Shown: positions 1 through 8,754 of the stretch, one piece after another | Layout of the letters: every line of letters starts with the position of its first letter | How positions within the stretch are numbered: the stretch's first letter is position 1 | Assembly: GCF_004803915.1 (NCBI RefSeq) | Contig: NZ_CP039396.1 | Coordinates: forward strand, 3,100,001-3,164,000 | DNA length: 64,000 nt | Direction of reading: 5' to 3' | From: Duncaniella dubosii | Lineage (GTDB): Bacteria; Bacteroidota; Bacteroidia; Bacteroidales; Muribaculaceae | Notes under the pieces: generated by a model | Databases searched by the model: none | Told to the model about the DNA's origin: nothing | What the model saw: the letters and a program-made list of their open reading frames with translations, nothing else | Translations under genes and position numbers: made by a program

Positions 1-26
1 TCGCCCAGCGCTATGTCAAGGACTAA
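1..26 (+). CDS. C-terminal tail of an upstream gene, cut by window start
   Basis: One reading frame runs from the first bases to a TAA at 24-26 and encodes the tail AQRYVKD. It lies 51 bases before the omega-like subunit gene and in the same direction. In Bacteroides the gene before this small subunit is usually the BamD-type outer-membrane assembly lipoprotein, so the tail may belong to it. That identification rests on gene order only, because seven residues carry no family signal. Confidence 0.4.
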
Positions 27-77
27 CCACAAGGAGTAACAAGCACAAGCAACAACTACATAAACCTCAGAGATATA

Positions 78-413
78 ATGGACTACAAGAAGACCAACGC
101 ACCTCTCAACACTCAGACCCGCGACCTCATCAAAATGAGCGAGGACACCGGCAACGTTTATGAAACCGTATGTATCATCGCCAAACGCTCAAATCAGATC
201 GCCGGCGAGATGAAACACGACCTCGAAAAGAAACTTCAGGAATTCGCATCGCTAAGCGACAACCTTGAGGAAATCTCGGAAAACCGCGAACAGATTGAAA
301 TCTCACGCTTCTACGAGCGCCTCCCCAAGCCCACTCTGATTGCTACTCAGGAATATCTTGAACACAAGATCCATTTCCGTAATCCCGCAAAAGACCATCT
401 AAACATGGACTAA
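78..413 (+). CDS. rpoZ: DNA-directed RNA polymerase omega/Rpb6-like subunit
   Basis: This 111-residue protein has the Bacteroidetes form of the small RNA polymerase subunit (RpoZ/Rpb6 fold), which helps fold and stabilise the beta-prime subunit. Recognisable parts are the N-terminal stretch DYKKTNAP, the helix around residues 25-45 with GNVYETVCIIAKRSNQI, and the conserved YERLPKPTLIATQEYL near the C terminus. Length is normal for the family. It follows the truncated upstream gene closely and is probably cotranscribed with it. A separate promoter begins about 65 bases after its stop, so it likely ends that transcript. Confidence 0.85.
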   Translation: MDYKKTNAPLNTQTRDLIKMSEDTGNVYETVCIIAKRSNQIAGEMKHDLEKKLQEFASLSDNLEEISENREQIEISRFYERLPKPTLIATQEYLEHKIHFRNPAKDHLNMD

Positions 414-477
414 ACCATATCGGCTCCTGACAAAAGGGTATACATGCCAAGTTTTGCCATCGTTTTTCCCGCAAAGG

Positions 478-509
478 TTTGGATTTATCAAAGTTAATGC
501 TTACCTTTG
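478..509 (+). promoter_or_regulatory. Bacteroidetes sigma-ABfr-type promoter of rpsO
   Basis: TTTG at 478-481 and TACCTTTG at 502-509 are separated by 20 bases, an exact fit to the Bacteroidetes -33/-7 consensus. Transcription would start near 515, leaving about a 60-base leader before rpsO. Confidence 0.8.
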
Positions 510-574
510 TACGCTCTTTTAGAGCAAATATCTATTTATCATATATCATTAACCACTTTTAAACATCTGTATCA

Positions 575-850
575 ATGCACTTGAACTCTGATGAAAAAGT
601 AGAAATCTTTGAGAAGTACGGTAAGGGCAAGACTGACACTGGCTCACCTGAAGCACAGATTGCATTATTCTCAGTCCGTATCGCTCATTTGACTGAACAC
701 CTCAAGTCAAATCACAAAGATTATACGACAGCACGAGCTCTTAAGGCTTTGGTAGGTAAGCGTCGTCGACTTCTCGACTATCTCATCCGCAAGGATATCA
801 ACCGCTACCGCGCCATCATCGCCCAGAAAGAGCTCGGTATCAGAAAGTAA
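575..850 (+). CDS. rpsO: 30S ribosomal protein S15
   Basis: A 91-residue S15, which binds 16S rRNA at the helix 20-22 junction and nucleates the small-subunit platform. The family core is clear: the glycine-rich turn with DTGSPEAQIA at residues 21-30, LTEHLKSNHKDY at about 40-50, then the basic block LVGKRRRLLDYL and DINRYRAII near the C terminus. Length matches the family. It has its own consensus promoter upstream and a strong hairpin terminator 38 bases after the stop, so it looks monocistronic. Confidence 0.97.
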   Translation: MHLNSDEKVEIFEKYGKGKTDTGSPEAQIALFSVRIAHLTEHLKSNHKDYTTARALKALVGKRRRLLDYLIRKDINRYRAIIAQKELGIRK

Positions 851-888
851 TTTTTCCAGCTTGTGGACAAATTCACTTGAAGATTACA

Positions 889-927
889 AAAGAGTCCTGA
901 TTTTTTAATCAGGACTCTTTCTTTTAT
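889..927 (+). terminator. Rho-independent terminator after rpsO
   Basis: A perfect 14-bp stem (889-902 with 907-920, arms AAAGAGTCCTGATT and its complement) encloses a 4-base loop and is followed by CTTTTATT. Confidence 0.85.
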
Positions 928-1066
928 TCTAAAAGTACCGTACCCGGAACGATATAGAGAAAACAATATGCACCAAACATCAATCCTTCGATAAAAGTTA
1001 TTAATTTTTTAATTTAAACCGCCAACAATTGAGCTTAAATTCCTTCAAATAGTGAGTATTTTTCAT

Positions 1067-1074
1067 TAACTTTG
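1067..1074 (+). promoter_or_regulatory. Probable -7 element for purH
   Basis: TAACTTTG at 1067-1074 matches the Bacteroidetes -7 box and lies 47 bases before the purH start. No good TTTG is seen at the expected -33 position, so only the -7 box is claimed. Confidence 0.5.
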
Positions 1075-1121
1075 CACTTTCAAAATCATAGTTTCCAAAA
1101 TAAGTTCAGAAATTACTACCG

Positions 1122-2666
1122 ATGTCTGACAACAAACGAATCAAGACCGCGCTTATTTCAGTCTTTTACAAAGACGGACTGGATGAAATTTTGTCGTTGC
1201 TCCATGCCGACGGTGTTAAATTCCTTTCGACAGGGGGCACTCGTTCTTTTATTGAAAGTTTAGGTTATGAATGTGATGCCGTAGAGGATCTTACCGGCTA
1301 CCCTTCCATACTTGGCGGCCGCGTCAAAACCCTACACCCCAAAGTTTTCGGAGGCATCCTTAACCGTCGTGATAACGAGGGCGACCGGGGACAGATAGCA
1401 CAATACGAAATCCCTGAAATCGACCTTGTAATCGTAGACCTCTATCCGTTCCGTGCGACTGTGGCATCAGGAGCACCAGAAGCTGACATTATTGAGAAAA
1501 TTGACATAGGCGGCATATCGCTTATCCGCGCAGCAGCCAAGAACTACAAAGATGTAGTGATCGTCGCGTCCAAAGCACAATACAAACCTCTTGCCGAAAC
1601 GCTCAAACGCAACGGCGCCGAAACTTCTCTTGAAGAACGTCGCTGGTTCGCCGGTCAGGCTTTCGCCGTATCATCTGGCTACGACACCGACATCTACAAT
1701 TATTTCGCATCGACAACAGTTCAATGTCCCATTGACGAATGCGACGCGCTACGCATTGCATTCGATGATGCAAAAGCAATGCGCTACGGTGAAAACCCAC
1801 ATCAGAAAGGCACATTCTTCGGTGATTTCGAAGCAATGTTCACCCAGCTTCACGGCAAAGAGATTTCCTATAACAATCTCCTTGACATTGACGCGGCAGT
1901 ATCTCTGATTTCAGAATTTACCGATCCTACATTTGCAGTTCTCAAACACAACAACGCATGTGGCCTTGCGACTCGTCCTACCATCGCGGAAGCATGGAAA
2001 GACGCACTTGCAGGAGACCCGGTAAGTGCGTTTGGCGGTGTGCTCATCACCAACGGAACTGTAGACGAAGCCGCAGCTGAGGAAATCAACAAAATATTCT
2101 TTGAGGTCATCATAGCACCAGCATATACCGACGGTGCTCTTGAAATACTCAAACAAAAAAAGAACCGCATAATCCTCGTAATCAAGAAAGAGCTTGACAC
2201 CAAAATGCAGTTCCGATCAATCCTAAATGGTGCGCTCGTTCAGGAACGCGACCTTAAGATTGAAACCGTCGATGACCTCAAACAGGTAAGCGAAAAAGCA
2301 GTCTCACCTCAGCAGGCTGCCGATCTTCTGTTTGCCAACAAGATTGTGAAGAATTCAAAGAGTAATGCAATAGTCCTTGCAAAAGACGGCATGCTTCTTG
2401 CAAGCGGTGTCGGCCAGACTTCACGCGTAGACGCGCTCAAGCAAGCTATCGAAAAGGCACATTCATTCGGTTTTGACCTTCACGGCGCAGTTATGGCATC
2501 TGACGCATTCTTCCCCTTCCCCGACTGCGTAGAAATCGCACATGAGGCAGGTGTTACAGCTGTAATACATCCCGGAGGCTCAATCCGAGATCAGGAAAGC
2601 GTTGATTATTGCAACGCCAATGACATGGCTATGGTCATCACCGGTTTCCGCCATTTCAAGCATTAA
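1122..2666 (+). CDS. purH: Bifunctional AICAR formyltransferase / IMP cyclohydrolase
   Basis: This 514-residue enzyme catalyses the last two steps of de novo purine synthesis: formyl transfer to AICAR from 10-formyl-THF, then ring closure to IMP. The N-terminal MGS-like cyclohydrolase domain covers about residues 1-150, with STGGT near residue 37 and KTLHPKVFGG near 70. The transformylase domain follows, with the substrate motif MRYGENPHQ and the catalytic segment KHNNACG. The C-terminal signature HPGGSIRDQE is intact. Length is normal. It precedes the elongasome locus, as in Bacteroides, but a large inverted repeat lies between them. Confidence 0.97.
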   Translation: MSDNKRIKTALISVFYKDGLDEILSLLHADGVKFLSTGGTRSFIESLGYECDAVEDLTGYPSILGGRVKTLHPKVFGGILNRRDNEGDRGQIAQYEIPEIDLVIVDLYPFRATVASGAPEADIIEKIDIGGISLIRAAAKNYKDVVIVASKAQYKPLAETLKRNGAETSLEERRWFAGQAFAVSSGYDTDIYNYFASTTVQCPIDECDALRIAFDDAKAMRYGENPHQKGTFFGDFEAMFTQLHGKEISYNNLLDIDAAVSLISEFTDPTFAVLKHNNACGLATRPTIAEAWKDALAGDPVSAFGGVLITNGTVDEAAAEEINKIFFEVIIAPAYTDGALEILKQKKNRIILVIKKELDTKMQFRSILNGALVQERDLKIETVDDLKQVSEKAVSPQQAADLLFANKIVKNSKSNAIVLAKDGMLLASGVGQTSRVDALKQAIEKAHSFGFDLHGAVMASDAFFPFPDCVEIAHEAGVTAVIHPGGSIRDQESVDYCNANDMAMVITGFRHFKH

Positions 2667-2680
2667 TCCTTACATCTAAT

Positions 2681-2729
2681 CTTTGACAAGTCCCTGAGCA
2701 AATTTATTGCTCTCCGGGACTTGTCAAAG
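2681..2729 (+). terminator. Large inverted repeat between purH and mreB
   Basis: CTTTGACAAGTCCC at 2681-2694 pairs perfectly with 2716-2729. The loop contains a further partial pairing of GAGCAA with TTGCTC. No T-run follows on the plus strand, so it may be a terminator of non-classical form or a processing and stability element in the mreB leader. Confidence 0.6.
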
Positions 2730-2758
2730 ATAACAAACTTCGAACCTCAATACAACCA

Positions 2759-3777
2759 ATGGGATTACTTTCATTCACTAAAGAAATCGCAATTGACCTC
2801 GGTACGGCCAATACGATTATAATACACAATGACAAGATTGTCATCGACGAGCCTTCGATCGTGGCAATCGAAAAACGCACCGGCAAACTCATTGCTGTCG
2901 GCCGCGAAGCCAAACTAATGCAGGGCAAAGAAAACGACGGCATCGAGACTATACGTCCGCTCCGTAAGGGTGTAATCGCCAACTTCAATGCCGCAGAGAT
3001 GATGATCCGTGGTCTCATCAAAAAAGCAAGTTCCAAAAGCAATTGGTTCTCACCTTCAATGAAGATGGTGGTCGGCATACCTTCGGATCGACAGAGGTCG
3101 AAATCCGTGCGGTCCGTGACTCATCGGAACATGCCGGTGGCCGTGACGTATACATGATTTACGAACCTATGGCCGCAGCGCTCGGTATCGGCATTGACGT
3201 ACTCGCCCCCCAAGGAAACATGATTGTGGACATAGGCGGTGGCACGACTGAAATTGCCGTCATCTCTTTGGGTGGCATTGTCTCCAATAAGAGCATTCAG
3301 GTAGCAGGCGACGACCTGACAGATGACATTATGGAGCATATGAGCCGCGTACACAATGTCAAGGTCGGCGAGCGCACAGCCGAACAAATCAAAATCCACG
3401 TCGGTTCTGCTCTCACTGAACTTGAAAATCCGCCGGAAGACTTCATTGTACATGGCCCGAACAAAATGACAGCACTTCCGATGGAAGTCCCCGTCAGCTA
3501 TCAGGAAATCTCACATTGCATCGAAAAGTCAATTTCCCGTATTGAAGCCGCCGTGCTTCAGGCCCTTGACGAGACCCCACCGGAACTCTATTCCGACATC
3601 GTCATGAACGGCATCTTCCTCGCAGGCGGTGGCGCTATGCTGCGCGGTCTTGACAAACGTCTGACCGACAAAATCGGCATCCAGTTCCACATAGCGGAAG
3701 ATCCGTTGCTCGCAGTAGCAAAGGGAACAGGTGTCGCGTTGAAAAACATCGACACATTCTCGTTCCTCATACGATAA
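2759..3777 (+). CDS. mreB: Rod shape-determining protein MreB, split by a one-base frameshift
   Basis: MreB is the actin-like filament protein that directs lateral peptidoglycan synthesis. The first frame encodes the N-terminal third, including DLGTANT (phosphate-1 loop) near residue 13, and runs correctly through MKMVVGIPS at about 3060-3085. The next frame continues with STEVEIRAVRDSSEHAGG, IVDIGGGTTEIAV (phosphate-2) and the C-terminal FLAGGGAMLRGLD. Family members have a glycine codon at the junction, so one G appears to be missing from GGG at 3085-3086. Restoring it gives 339 residues, the normal length. As written the first frame would stop at 3157. Sequence error is the more likely cause, because this gene leads the mreBCD-mrdA-rodA locus. 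Confidence 0.93.
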
Positions 3778-3887
3778 GACCGGCGAAATCCATACGCCAT
3801 CTTTCTTCACATTGACTTTTTACAGACAACCATGAATTAGCATTGCGTAAGTAGCTTAGGCATCAAGCCTTTTTATGCCAAGCTCTT

Positions 3888-4778
3888 ATGCACTGCTGTT
3901 CGTATAGCTTATATCCATTTACATTGAGCGAGCTTCTAAAGTTTTTCGTAAAATACAGTTCGTGGTTCCTATTCGCGCTCTATCTTGTGGCGGGATTTGC
4001 ATTGCTGTTTTCACGCAATCCATTTCAGCATCATGTCTTTCTATCATCTGCAAATATTATCGCATCAGGAGTCTACAACACCACACACAATGTTACATCT
4101 TACTTCTCGTTGCGCGACATCAATGAGGATTTACAGGCACGCATCTCGGAACTCGAACTTGAAAACTACATGTTGAAAAACCATCTGCGTGCTGAGCGGG
4201 AAAAAATTTACGCCGACACGATGACAGTAGATTCAGCACTCACACGCTATCATTTTCTGATTGCCCATGTAATCAACAATTCAATCAACCACTCCCACAA
4301 TTATATAACCATAGAGAAAGGGCGTCTTGACGGAATTGAGCCTGAGATGGGCGTAATAGACCAGAATGGAATTGTCGGAATAGTAAATGTCGTAGGCGAC
4401 CATACTGCAAGACTTATTTCCGTTCTAAACCCATATCTCAGACTGTCATGCAAGGTAAAAGGGGAAGACCAAGTCGGCTCACTCGTATGGGACGGACGTG
4501 ATCCCGGTGAGGCGATACTCGAAGAGCTTCCAAAGCATGCCAAGTTTGTAAAAGGCGATACGGTTGTGACAAGTGGCTATTCATCCGTTTTCCCTGAAGG
4601 AGTTCCTGTCGGAACAATCCTTTCAGGCTCACGGGATCGCGAGGACAACTTTTACACGCTACGCATAAAATTATTCACCGATTTCTCAACCCTTTCGACC
4701 GTACGAGTCATACGCGACAACATGAAAGAGGAACTCGCTGAAGTTGAAAAGGATATCGAAATCAAAAACATCAATTGA
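3888..4778 (+). CDS. mreC: Rod shape-determining protein MreC
   Basis: MreC is a bitopic inner-membrane protein whose periplasmic beta domain links MreB/MreD to PBP2. One membrane segment is visible (WFLFALYLVAGFALLF). It is followed by a coiled coil (INEDLQARISELELENYMLKN, about residues 76-100) and the beta-rich domain with GRLDGIEPEMGVI and VTSGYSSVFPEGVPVG. The ATG at 3888 gives 296 residues. A TTG at 3924 would give 284 residues beginning LSELLKFF, closer to the usual MreC N terminus, and may be the true start. It sits 110 bases after mreB and 6 bases before mreD. Confidence 0.93.
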   Translation: MHCCSYSLYPFTLSELLKFFVKYSSWFLFALYLVAGFALLFSRNPFQHHVFLSSANIIASGVYNTTHNVTSYFSLRDINEDLQARISELELENYMLKNHLRAEREKIYADTMTVDSALTRYHFLIAHVINNSINHSHNYITIEKGRLDGIEPEMGVIDQNGIVGIVNVVGDHTARLISVLNPYLRLSCKVKGEDQVGSLVWDGRDPGEAILEELPKHAKFVKGDTVVTSGYSSVFPEGVPVGTILSGSRDREDNFYTLRIKLFTDFSTLSTVRVIRDNMKEELAEVEKDIEIKNIN

Positions 4779-4784
4779 TTCCAA

Positions 4785-5303
4785 ATGAGCAAAACGGTGC
4801 TTAAATTCATTCTTCTCGGTATAATTCTGGTGCTTGCACAGGTAATTGTGTTCAACCACATATGCCTGTTCAATGTCGCTGTGCCACTGGTGTTTATTTA
4901 CCTGATTTTGCGACTGCCGATCACGCTTTCGCTCAACTGGCTTCTCACCATCAGTTTTTTTCTCGGTCTGATAGTAGACATTTTTTCAGACACATACGGA
5001 ATGAACACTGTGTCGTGCACGATACTTGCCATGTGTCGCAGACCGATACTCAGACTTTACGTACCGCGCGAGGAGGATCTGACACGTCCGGAACCATCAA
5101 TGCACTCGCTCGGAACAGCAACGTATCTGAAATATCTTCTTACAATGACGTTGCTTTACTGTACAATCATATTTCTGATTGAAGCGTTCACATTCTTCAA
5201 CCCCGTACGCCTACTGCTGCGGATTGTATTCAGCACAATCCTTTCGATGGCAATCATGGTCGGAATTGACAGCTTCATGACTCCACGAAGCGAAAAGAAG
5301 TGA
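4785..5303 (+). CDS. mreD: Rod shape-determining protein MreD
   Basis: This is a 172-residue, very hydrophobic protein with about five predicted membrane segments, matching the size and position of MreD. MreD partners MreC in the elongasome. Sequence conservation in this family is low, so the call rests on membrane topology, length and the strict mreC-mreD-mrdA order. It starts 6 bases after mreC. Its TGA overlaps the GTG start of mrdA, suggesting coupled translation. Confidence 0.88.
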   Translation: MSKTVLKFILLGIILVLAQVIVFNHICLFNVAVPLVFIYLILRLPITLSLNWLLTISFFLGLIVDIFSDTYGMNTVSCTILAMCRRPILRLYVPREEDLTRPEPSMHSLGTATYLKYLLTMTLLYCTIIFLIEAFTFFNPVRLLLRIVFSTILSMAIMVGIDSFMTPRSEKK

Positions 5304-7162
5304 GAAAAGATTATAATCTCGAAAAACGGCGCTACGTCATAGGCGGTTTCATCGTGATTATCGCCATGATATATATCTTCAGGCTTGTCAGCCTACAGGT
5401 ATTTGATTCAAAATATAAAGAGTATGCCGACTCAAATGCGTTTCTGCGAAAAGCAGTCTATCCTTCCCGTGGCATAATTTATGACCGCGACGGGCGGCTT
5501 GTCGTATACAATCAGCCCGCCTACGATGTCATGATGATTCCGCGAGACGTGAAGGAGTTCGACACTCTCGATTTCTGCCGGGCACTCAATATCACACCTG
5601 AAGACCTGCGCAAACGCTTTGTAGACATGAAAGACAAGCGGCGCAATCCGGGCTATTCGTCATATTCCCCACAGAAACTCCTTACACATCTTACAGCTGA
5701 AGAGTACGGTCGTCTGCAGGAAAAACTGTATCGTTTCCCCGGTTTCTACATCCAGAAACGAATCCTGCGCGAGTACAAATACAAAACAGCTGCGAATGTA
5801 CTTGGAAATATCCGTGAAGTATCACAGAAAGACATTGACAAAGACCCGTACTATATGCCCGGCGACTATATCGGCGATATTGGCATCGAACACACATACG
5901 AGGAGCATCTTCGCGGGACAAAGGGCGCAGAAGTGCTGATGCGCGACGCTCTCGGACGCATACAGGGCCGCTATGAAGAAGGCGCACTTGACCGTGACGC
6001 AGTGGCGGGAAAAAACATCAAGCTATCGCTCAACATCGAGCTACAGCAATATGCCGAGTCTCTGATGATGAATAAGAAAGGGGCGGTAGTAGCCATCGAA
6101 CCGTCAACCGGCGAAATACTCTGCCTCGTCTCCGCTCCATCCTACGATCCAAGTCTGCTCATCGGCCGTGAACGCGGTGTAAATTACAATAAAATGATGG
6201 CCGACCCTGACAAGCCGCTCTTCAACCGTGCGATTCAGGCGACATATCCTCCCGGCTCGACATTCAAGCCAACACAAGGTCTCATTCTTCTTGAAGAGGG
6301 AATCATCACGACCGGAACCATGTTTCCCTGCCATCACGGATTTATCTCGGGCGGTCTGCGAGTCGGCTGCCACGGACATGGATCTCCCCTCCCTCTGAAA
6401 CCTGCACTCCAGACATCATGCAACGCATATTTCTGTTGGGGCTTCAAGGCCATGATTGACAAACGAGGGAAATATGGCAGTTCGGCAAATGCCTTTGATA
6501 TATGGAAAAAGCACATGGTCTCTATGGGCTATGGCTACAAACTCGGGGTGGATCTTCCAGGTGAATACCGAGGATTTATTCCCAACGTCGATTTCTATAA
6601 CAAATGGTATGGAGCAGGCCATTGGAGCGCAAACACTATAATCTCAATCTCAATCGGACAAGGCGAAATACTTGCTACCCCTCTCCAAATCGCAAACTTA
6701 TGCGCTACAATTGCCAACAGAGGCCATTATATCACTCCGCATGTGGTCAAAGAAATACAGGACACTATTGTTCCGGCCGAGTATCTTGAGAAGCACATCC
6801 CAACTATTGCCTCTCACTGGTATAACGACATTGCAGAGGGTATGCGCATGGCGGTCACAGGAGGAACATGCCGCCTCGCCAACCTGACAGACATTGAAGT
6901 CTGCGGCAAAACCGGCACAGCCCAGAATCCACACGGCAAGGACCATTCGGCGTTTATGGGATTTGCGCCTTACCATGACCCGAAAATAGCAATTGCGGTC
7001 TATGTCGAAAATGCAGGCTTCGGAGCGACATTCGGTGTCCCGATCGGTTCGCTCGTCATGGAACGCTATCTTCGAGGTTACATACCTCCAGAGCGGAAAT
7101 ATCTTGAGGAACGTATGCTGCAATCAAACACAATACAATTCGCCGGTACGAAGAAACATTAG
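5300..7162 (+). CDS. mrdA: Penicillin-binding protein 2 (elongasome transpeptidase)
   Basis: A 620-residue class B PBP that cross-links new peptidoglycan during elongation, working with RodA. One N-terminal membrane anchor lies at about residues 13-33, followed by the pedestal region with YPSRGIIYDRDG. The transpeptidase motifs are intact: SxxK as GSTFKPTQ, SxN as SCN in QTSCNAYF, and KTG as CGKTGTAQNPHG. Translation starts at GTG 5300, which overlaps the mreD stop. No ATG upstream would preserve the short cytoplasmic tail. A 50-base gap separates it from rodA. Confidence 0.95.
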   Translation: MRKDYNLEKRRYVIGGFIVIIAMIYIFRLVSLQVFDSKYKEYADSNAFLRKAVYPSRGIIYDRDGRLVVYNQPAYDVMMIPRDVKEFDTLDFCRALNITPEDLRKRFVDMKDKRRNPGYSSYSPQKLLTHLTAEEYGRLQEKLYRFPGFYIQKRILREYKYKTAANVLGNIREVSQKDIDKDPYYMPGDYIGDIGIEHTYEEHLRGTKGAEVLMRDALGRIQGRYEEGALDRDAVAGKNIKLSLNIELQQYAESLMMNKKGAVVAIEPSTGEILCLVSAPSYDPSLLIGRERGVNYNKMMADPDKPLFNRAIQATYPPGSTFKPTQGLILLEEGIITTGTMFPCHHGFISGGLRVGCHGHGSPLPLKPALQTSCNAYFCWGFKAMIDKRGKYGSSANAFDIWKKHMVSMGYGYKLGVDLPGEYRGFIPNVDFYNKWYGAGHWSANTIISISIGQGEILATPLQIANLCATIANRGHYITPHVVKEIQDTIVPAEYLEKHIPTIASHWYNDIAEGMRMAVTGGTCRLANLTDIEVCGKTGTAQNPHGKDHSAFMGFAPYHDPKIAIAVYVENAGFGATFGVPIGSLVMERYLRGYIPPERKYLEERMLQSNTIQFAGTKKH

Positions 7163-7212
7163 AAAGTTCTTTTTGCGGAATCGGAATCTACTCAATTTTT
7201 AAAGGATAAAAA

Positions 7213-8673
7213 ATGCAACAAGAAAACAGCGGTTCTGTATTCAGATATGTCGATTGGTTTACAGTCGTTCTATATATCATACTCGTCATGGCCGGAATGG
7301 TAAGCATTTATGCTGCAAGCTATGACTTTGACCATGCCAACATGCTAAGTTTCACTGAGTTTTCAGGCAAACAGTTCCGTTGGATAGGGCTGTCTCTTGT
7401 CCTTGGTCTTGTCTTGCTCCTTATAGACGCCAGGGTATATGAAAATTATGCCTACGTAATCTATGGTGGATTACTTTTGCTATTACTTGTCACTATATTT
7501 ATCGCCCCCGACATCAAAGGCTCACGCTCTTGGCTTGTAATCGGGCCGATGAGCCTTCAGCCGGCCGAATTCGGCAAATTTGCGACCGCCCTGTGCCTTG
7601 CAAAACTGTTTTCAAGCTATAATTTCGTGCTCAACGCATCGCGTAAGAACTACATGCTCGCACTTCTGATAATCTTCCTGCCCGTAGTTCTGATTCTCGG
7701 TCAGAAAGAAACCGGTTCAGCGCTCGTTTATTTGTCGCTCTTTTTTGTGCTGTACCGCGAGGGCATGAGCGGATTGATTCTGCTTGCTGCAGTCTGCGCA
7801 GTGACATTTTTTGTAGTAGCCGTCAAATTCACAGGAACCCTTATTTTAGGAATACCCTCAGGGCAGGCTGCTGTGTTCATAATGATAATGTTGCTTATCG
7901 TGGCTATGCTTGCGATATACTGCAAGGAATTTGAAGCAGCCCGAAACGTATTACTGTGGTTTCTCGGTACAAGCGCGATTGTAACAGTCCTTGAAATCGC
8001 CGGAGTGCCTGTTCCCGGCATGATATTCTTTATAACTGTCATTATGTGGGCTCTTGCATATTGCGTCCTGCTGATGTTCAAGACGAAAGCGCGGAAACTA
8101 ATAATAACAGTGAGCGCGGCATTAACCTCAATCGTATTCCTGTTTTCAGTCAATTATGCGTTTACATCCATACTCCAACCACACCAGCAGATGCGCATAA
8201 AAGTGGCCCTTGGCATGGAGGAAGATCTCAGAGGAGCAGGATACAACGTCAATCAGTCTAAAATAGCTATCGGCTCAGGAGGTTTATTTGGCAAAGGATT
8301 CCTTAACGGTACTCAGACAAAGCTTAAATATGTCCCCGAACAGCATACCGACTTTATATTCTGCACAGTCGGAGAAGAGGAAGGATTCATCGGCTCAGCC
8401 GGGGTTTTGTTATTGTTCCTGATACTTATATTACGAATCATACATATTGCCGAACGCCAGCCAAACGTATTTGGACGTGTCTATGCTTATTGTGTGGCAA
8501 GTTATCTCATATTCCATATTGCAATCAATATCGGCATGGTAATCGGTCTATGTCCCGTAATCGGTATTCCTCTCCCCTTCTTCAGCTACGGAGGTTCTTC
8601 TCTATGGGGATTCACATTCCTTCTTTTCATTCTGCTGCGAATAGACGCGTCACGCCGCGAACGGTCTTTCTGA
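7213..8673 (+). CDS. rodA: RodA, SEDS-family peptidoglycan polymerase
   Basis: A 486-residue SEDS glycosyltransferase that polymerises lipid II in partnership with PBP2. Many membrane segments are seen, with the family signatures SWLVIGPMSLQPAEFGKFA near residue 107, GQKETGSALVYL near 158, the VPEQHTDFIFCTVGEEEGF block near 375, and the C-terminal GIPLPFFSYGGSS. It is about 100 residues longer than the E. coli protein, owing to an expanded middle region, which is common in Bacteroidetes. It ends the elongasome cluster and is followed at once by a strong bidirectional terminator. Confidence 0.95.
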   Translation: MQQENSGSVFRYVDWFTVVLYIILVMAGMVSIYAASYDFDHANMLSFTEFSGKQFRWIGLSLVLGLVLLLIDARVYENYAYVIYGGLLLLLLVTIFIAPDIKGSRSWLVIGPMSLQPAEFGKFATALCLAKLFSSYNFVLNASRKNYMLALLIIFLPVVLILGQKETGSALVYLSLFFVLYREGMSGLILLAAVCAVTFFVVAVKFTGTLILGIPSGQAAVFIMIMLLIVAMLAIYCKEFEAARNVLLWFLGTSAIVTVLEIAGVPVPGMIFFITVIMWALAYCVLLMFKTKARKLIITVSAALTSIVFLFSVNYAFTSILQPHQQMRIKVALGMEEDLRGAGYNVNQSKIAIGSGGLFGKGFLNGTQTKLKYVPEQHTDFIFCTVGEEEGFIGSAGVLLLFLILILRIIHIAERQPNVFGRVYAYCVASYLIFHIAINIGMVIGLCPVIGIPLPFFSYGGSSLWGFTFLLFILLRIDASRRERSF

Positions 8674-8684
8674 CAAAATCTATA

Positions 8685-8749
8685 ACCACATAAAACAATC
8701 CGGCCAGAAAATCATTTCAGAATTTTCCGGCCGGATTGTTTTATGTGGT
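8685..8749. terminator. Bidirectional terminator between rodA and the MFS gene
   Basis: A perfect 21-bp inverted repeat (8685-8705 with 8729-8749; arm begins ACCACATAAAACAATCCGGC) lies between two convergent genes. The AT-rich base of the stem can give a U-rich tail in either direction. Confidence 0.85.
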
Positions 8750-8754
8750 GAATT

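Noticed and set aside
3043..3777. A separate short MreB-like gene starting at 3043
   Set aside because: The second frame joins the first exactly at a conserved glycine with one base missing; the start at 3043 would discard the phosphate-1 region and begins in out-of-frame residues.
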